Assembly (NCBI GenBank): GCA_910586775.1
Contig: CAJUJN010000036.1
Span: 17,840-41,269 of the forward strand
DNA: 23,430 bases
Direction: 5' to 3'
From: an uncultured Acetatifactor sp.
GTDB taxonomy: Bacteria; Bacillota; Clostridia; Lachnospirales; Lachnospiraceae
A program made the position numbers and the translations under genes. The notes under the pieces were generated by a model. That model was not told where the DNA came from and searched no databases. It saw only the letters and a program-made list of their open reading frames with translations. Below, in pieces: positions 21,482 through 23,430 of this stretch. The stretch's first letter is position 1. Every line of letters begins with the position of its first letter.

Positions 21482-22140
21482 TAAGGACGTGTCTCCAAAT
21501 TACAGGAACCGCTTCGCGAACCCTGGAACATCCCTACCGGGACTTTGAAGATTCCCAGCAATTCTCCCAGTTCACGGAAATTATGGACCGTTTTCCCTCC
21601 AAAATCCACATTTCTGCTGTTGAACAATACGGTATCCATCCCCACGTCCCGGGCTGCACTCAGATTTTTCCTCCTGTCGTCAATGTAGACACATTCCCTG
21701 GCTTCCACGCCCAGCTGCTGCCGGGTAAGCTCAAATACATATCTGTCAGGTTTCTTCCTCTTCAGGTCCCCACTGATATTGATGACATCAAAATACGGAT
21801 TGATGCCGAATTTTTCCCGTATGTAACGGCTCCATCTGCTGGAATCGTTGGACAGAATCGCCAGCTTACACTGCTTTCCCGCCTCAGAGGCAAACTCATA
21901 AAAGCCCCCGTTTACCTCCAGGGTATCCAGAAATTCCTTTTCCCGTTCCTCCAGATTCCCCTGAAAACCCAGCTGCCGCCAGACTTCCAGCGAAGAGATT
22001 TCTCCCAGATCTGCCCGGTTCCAGATAGTATAGATCTCTTTCTCTGTCCTCTCCGGAAAGAACTGTCGTACATAAGAATAAAACTCCTCCCCTGTCTGCT
22101 TTAAGATAACTCCAAACATATCCAAAATAACCGCTTTCAT
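21478..22140 (-). CDS. HAD-superfamily hydrolase (HAD-IA, YihX-like)
   Basis: The 220-residue protein starts MKAVILDMFGVILKQTG, with nucleophile Asp7. The usual second Asp is Phe9, as in HAD proteins whose motif I is DxxG(N/V). Motif II is ILSNDS, motif III Lys is in GDLKRKKPDRYVF, and motif IV is YIDDRRKNL. The cap is helical, between residues 15 and 85. It is probably a small-molecule phosphatase; the substrate is unknown. The C-terminal tail after about residue 200 (MFQGSRSGSCNLE) looks poorly conserved and overlaps the araC-family stop by 4 bp. AAGGG lies 6 nt before the start. Confidence 0.85.
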   Translation of the reverse strand: MKAVILDMFGVILKQTGEEFYSYVRQFFPERTEKEIYTIWNRADLGEISSLEVWRQLGFQGNLEEREKEFLDTLEVNGGFYEFASEAGKQCKLAILSNDSSRWSRYIREKFGINPYFDVINISGDLKRKKPDRYVFELTRQQLGVEARECVYIDDRRKNLSAARDVGMDTVLFNSRNVDFGGKTVHNFRELGELLGIFKVPVGMFQGSRSGSCNLETRPY

Positions 22141-22286
22141 GCTTTTCCCTTTCTGTTATCCGTTCCGCAAAGTCCTGCTACATCAATGTATGCAAAAGAT
22201 TCCTCCTGCCGCCATATAAAAAAGAGTCTCTTCGTCAGGAAAGCATTCCTGAATTCCGCTCCCAGACGCGCAGCCTCCTCCCTCAG

Positions 22287-22442
22287 CCAATCCATCGATA
22301 TCCCCCGCACTGTCTCAATTTACTCCTTCTCCCGGGCTTTCCCCAACTTTTTCCGGATGCGCCGGATATGCTCCGTAATGATGGGCGCATCCGCCTCTCC
22401 CTCATATCCCCGGACATCATCCCATAATACGGTCAGCCTCTT
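22287..22442 (-). pseudogene. OmpR-type response-regulator C-terminal remnant
   Basis: Minus-strand codons from 22442 read KRLTVLWDDVRGYEGEAD, then IITEHIRRIRKKLGKARE, then a TAA stop at 22322-22320, then in the same frame IETVRGISMDW. This is the end of an OmpR-family winged helix (the HIRRLRKKL recognition helix and the IETVRGxGY wing), interrupted by a stop and lacking its receiver domain. The frame continues through WLREEAARLGAEFRNAFL to about 22136 and might include decayed sequence of a following kinase gene. It lies between the HAD gene and the LURP-one gene. Confidence 0.6.
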
Positions 22443-22483
22443 CTGTTCCGGCAGACAGTTTCATTCCTCTCCTCCATTCCCCT

Positions 22484-22957
22484 CTAATTCCCTCTGGAGC
22501 ACTTCTCCGCGTCGATTGCCAGCACAAGCATAAGTACCGCCAGGGCATCCTGAGAGTCATACACATCTATGGCATAGGTATCCGTCCAGTTGAAAAGCTG
22601 TTTGGAAACGGCGGCAACCGTTTTCCCTGACCGGTCTTCCACCCGGTAATCCCATTCCATAAAATCTCCCTCCACATGCCAGCCCATATAGTCAATCTCA
22701 TACCTGGGCTTAAGGAAGCTGAATTCCTTGCTGATACAGCCGATATAACTGCCCCCCTGGTACAGCTCGAACCTGGGCAGCCAGGTGAGCACCCGCTCTT
22801 TTACCGTGCCCAGTTCATTGCCCCGGGGATCAAATATCTTCAAACAATGTCCCCAGGACAGCTGCCCTTCCACTGTGTATAAAGTCCCGCCGTCCTCCCC
22901 GTAAATATCATAACTGTCAAACCAGGAAAAAAATCTCTGTTTAAATAACAATTTCAT
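22484..22957 (-). CDS. LURP-one-related protein (YxjI-like)
   Basis: The start at 22957 (MKLLFKQRFFSWFDSYDIYGE, GGAGGAG 5 nt upstream) gives 157 residues, the usual length for B. subtilis YxjI-like proteins (PF04525). Features are KQRFFSWFDSYDIY, LSWGHCLKIFD, KERVLTWLPRFELY, SFLKPRYEIDYMGW, and a hydrophobic C-terminal helix ALAVLMLVLAIDAEK. The family folds as a Tubby-like 12-stranded barrel around that helix. No biochemical role is established to my knowledge. The predicted promoter at 23376-23403 implies a long leader through a palindromic element. Confidence 0.88.
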   Translation of the reverse strand: MKLLFKQRFFSWFDSYDIYGEDGGTLYTVEGQLSWGHCLKIFDPRGNELGTVKERVLTWLPRFELYQGGSYIGCISKEFSFLKPRYEIDYMGWHVEGDFMEWDYRVEDRSGKTVAAVSKQLFNWTDTYAIDVYDSQDALAVLMLVLAIDAEKCSRGN

Positions 22958-23104
22958 CTGATCTCCTCCAGAATTTCCCCTGCTCCCATTCTCGACCATG
23001 CAGCCTTCTCTATGTATGGGAATATCATCTTTCCGCCACGGAAAACCGCACAACGGACCCGGTGCAGGCAGTTGGTTAGACCTTCCCTGACAGGATTTTC
23101 CTGC

Positions 23105-23206
23105 TATACTCGTGAGCGCTTTCCTTTGTCGTTCTTTTGTCCTGTGTCGCGGAAGCGCTCACTCGTTATACATTCACGTTGGCAAATGTTTCCGAGCGCG
23201 AGTATA
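23105..23206. repeat. Palindromic module 2, complete copy
   Basis: TATACTCGTGAGCGCTTTCC pairs with GGAAGCGCTCACTCGTTATA around a CGTTCTTTTGTCCTGTGTCGC middle; the leader follows, ending GAGCGCGAGTATA. It is nearly identical, in inverse orientation, to 5023-5122. Its last TA is shared with module 1. Confidence 0.85.
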
Positions 23207-23306
23207 TACTGCAGACCGCCAGGATTTACAGTGGTGTCCCCGGGAAAGTACCTGGCTGGCAGTCTGCAGTCGGGTTGCACTGCAAATTTAACCGGTGCGC
23301 AGTATA
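23205..23306. repeat. Palindromic module 1, second copy
   Basis: A 102-bp unit, TATACTGCAGACCGCC... to ...GCGCAGTATA, inverted relative to 2331-2432 and about 90% identical by eye. The inner stem is CTGCAGACCGCCAG with CTGGCAGTCTGCAG (one G.T-type change). Confidence 0.85.
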
Positions 23307-23375
23307 TATTGTTATCAGCTTACCAAAACCCGCAGCATTTTCTTCCGTTCGCCAGGGGAAATCAACTATGGTCAT

Positions 23376-23403
23376 ATTATATCATAAATTTGACCAATTT
23401 CAA
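23376..23403 (-). promoter_or_regulatory. Minus-strand sigma-A promoter near the right edge
   Basis: On the minus strand TTGAAA (23403-23398) and TATAAT (23381-23376) are 16 nt apart. A GGTCA/TGACC inverted repeat flanks the -10. The first gene downstream is the LURP-one gene at 22957, about 410 nt away, with the composite palindromic element in between. Confidence 0.55.
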
Positions 23404-23430
23404 ACCCCTTGCAACCCCTGATTTTGCGGA

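Noticed and set aside
22186..22533. 115-codon plus-strand ORF
   Set aside because: Ser/Arg-rich antisense of the response-regulator remnant and of the end of the LURP-one gene; no ribosome site.

Overview
The window looks like chromosomal DNA of a gut-type Bacillota bacterium, most likely Lachnospiraceae. I infer this from moderate GC content, strong AGGAGG ribosome binding sites, sigma-A promoters, the PadR/HAAS pair, the BlaI/BlaR1 pair and the Clostridia/Streptococcus-type uronate genes. No rRNA, tRNA, CRISPR array or intact transposase was seen.

Layout. (1) 1-2099, minus strand: a polytopic membrane protein cut by the left edge, with an in-frame 21-bp repeat array, preceded by an acyltransferase-3 membrane protein; an 89-nt imperfect hairpin lies between them. 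(2) 2100-2941: three palindromic repeat modules, a quiet stretch and a terminator. (3) 2942-4472, minus: a PadR repressor and a HAAS/DUF4097 protein; a perfect palindrome overlaps the promoter -35. (4) 4473-13661: a beta-lactam-response island. blaI-blaR1 (plus) converges on a two-gene operon (minus) for a MecA_N-type (PBP2a-like) transpeptidase and a second class B PBP. The same operator, TATTACA-N3-GTAAGAT, occurs three times: at the start of the promoter that probably serves blaI, and inside each of two tandem promoters of the PBP operon. The sequence therefore suggests a BlaI regulon whose output is target PBPs rather than a beta-lactamase. Both PBPs carry in-frame repeat or low-complexity insertions. 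(5) 13706-15087: a broken gene, an HD-domain hydrolase and a terminator. (6) 15088-20138, minus: a uronate operon in the order kduI, kduD-type dehydrogenase, RpiB-family isomerase, KDPG aldolase with a C-terminal VOC-like domain, kdgK. It takes unsaturated uronates from pectin or glycosaminoglycans to pyruvate and glyceraldehyde-3-phosphate. A cre-like palindrome overlaps its promoter, and a divergent AraC regulator (20624-21481) sits upstream. (7) 21478-23430: a HAD hydrolase, a response-regulator remnant, a LURP-one/YxjI-like gene, and another composite palindromic element.

A dispersed family of about 65-102-bp palindromic modules with TATA ends recurs in the intergenic regions on both strands, often inside predicted leaders or between operon genes. 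Together with tandem expansions in several coding sequences, this marks the locus as rich in repeats. The best candidates for something not yet described are the BlaI-controlled PBP pair with repeat-bearing catalytic domains, and the palindromic element family.
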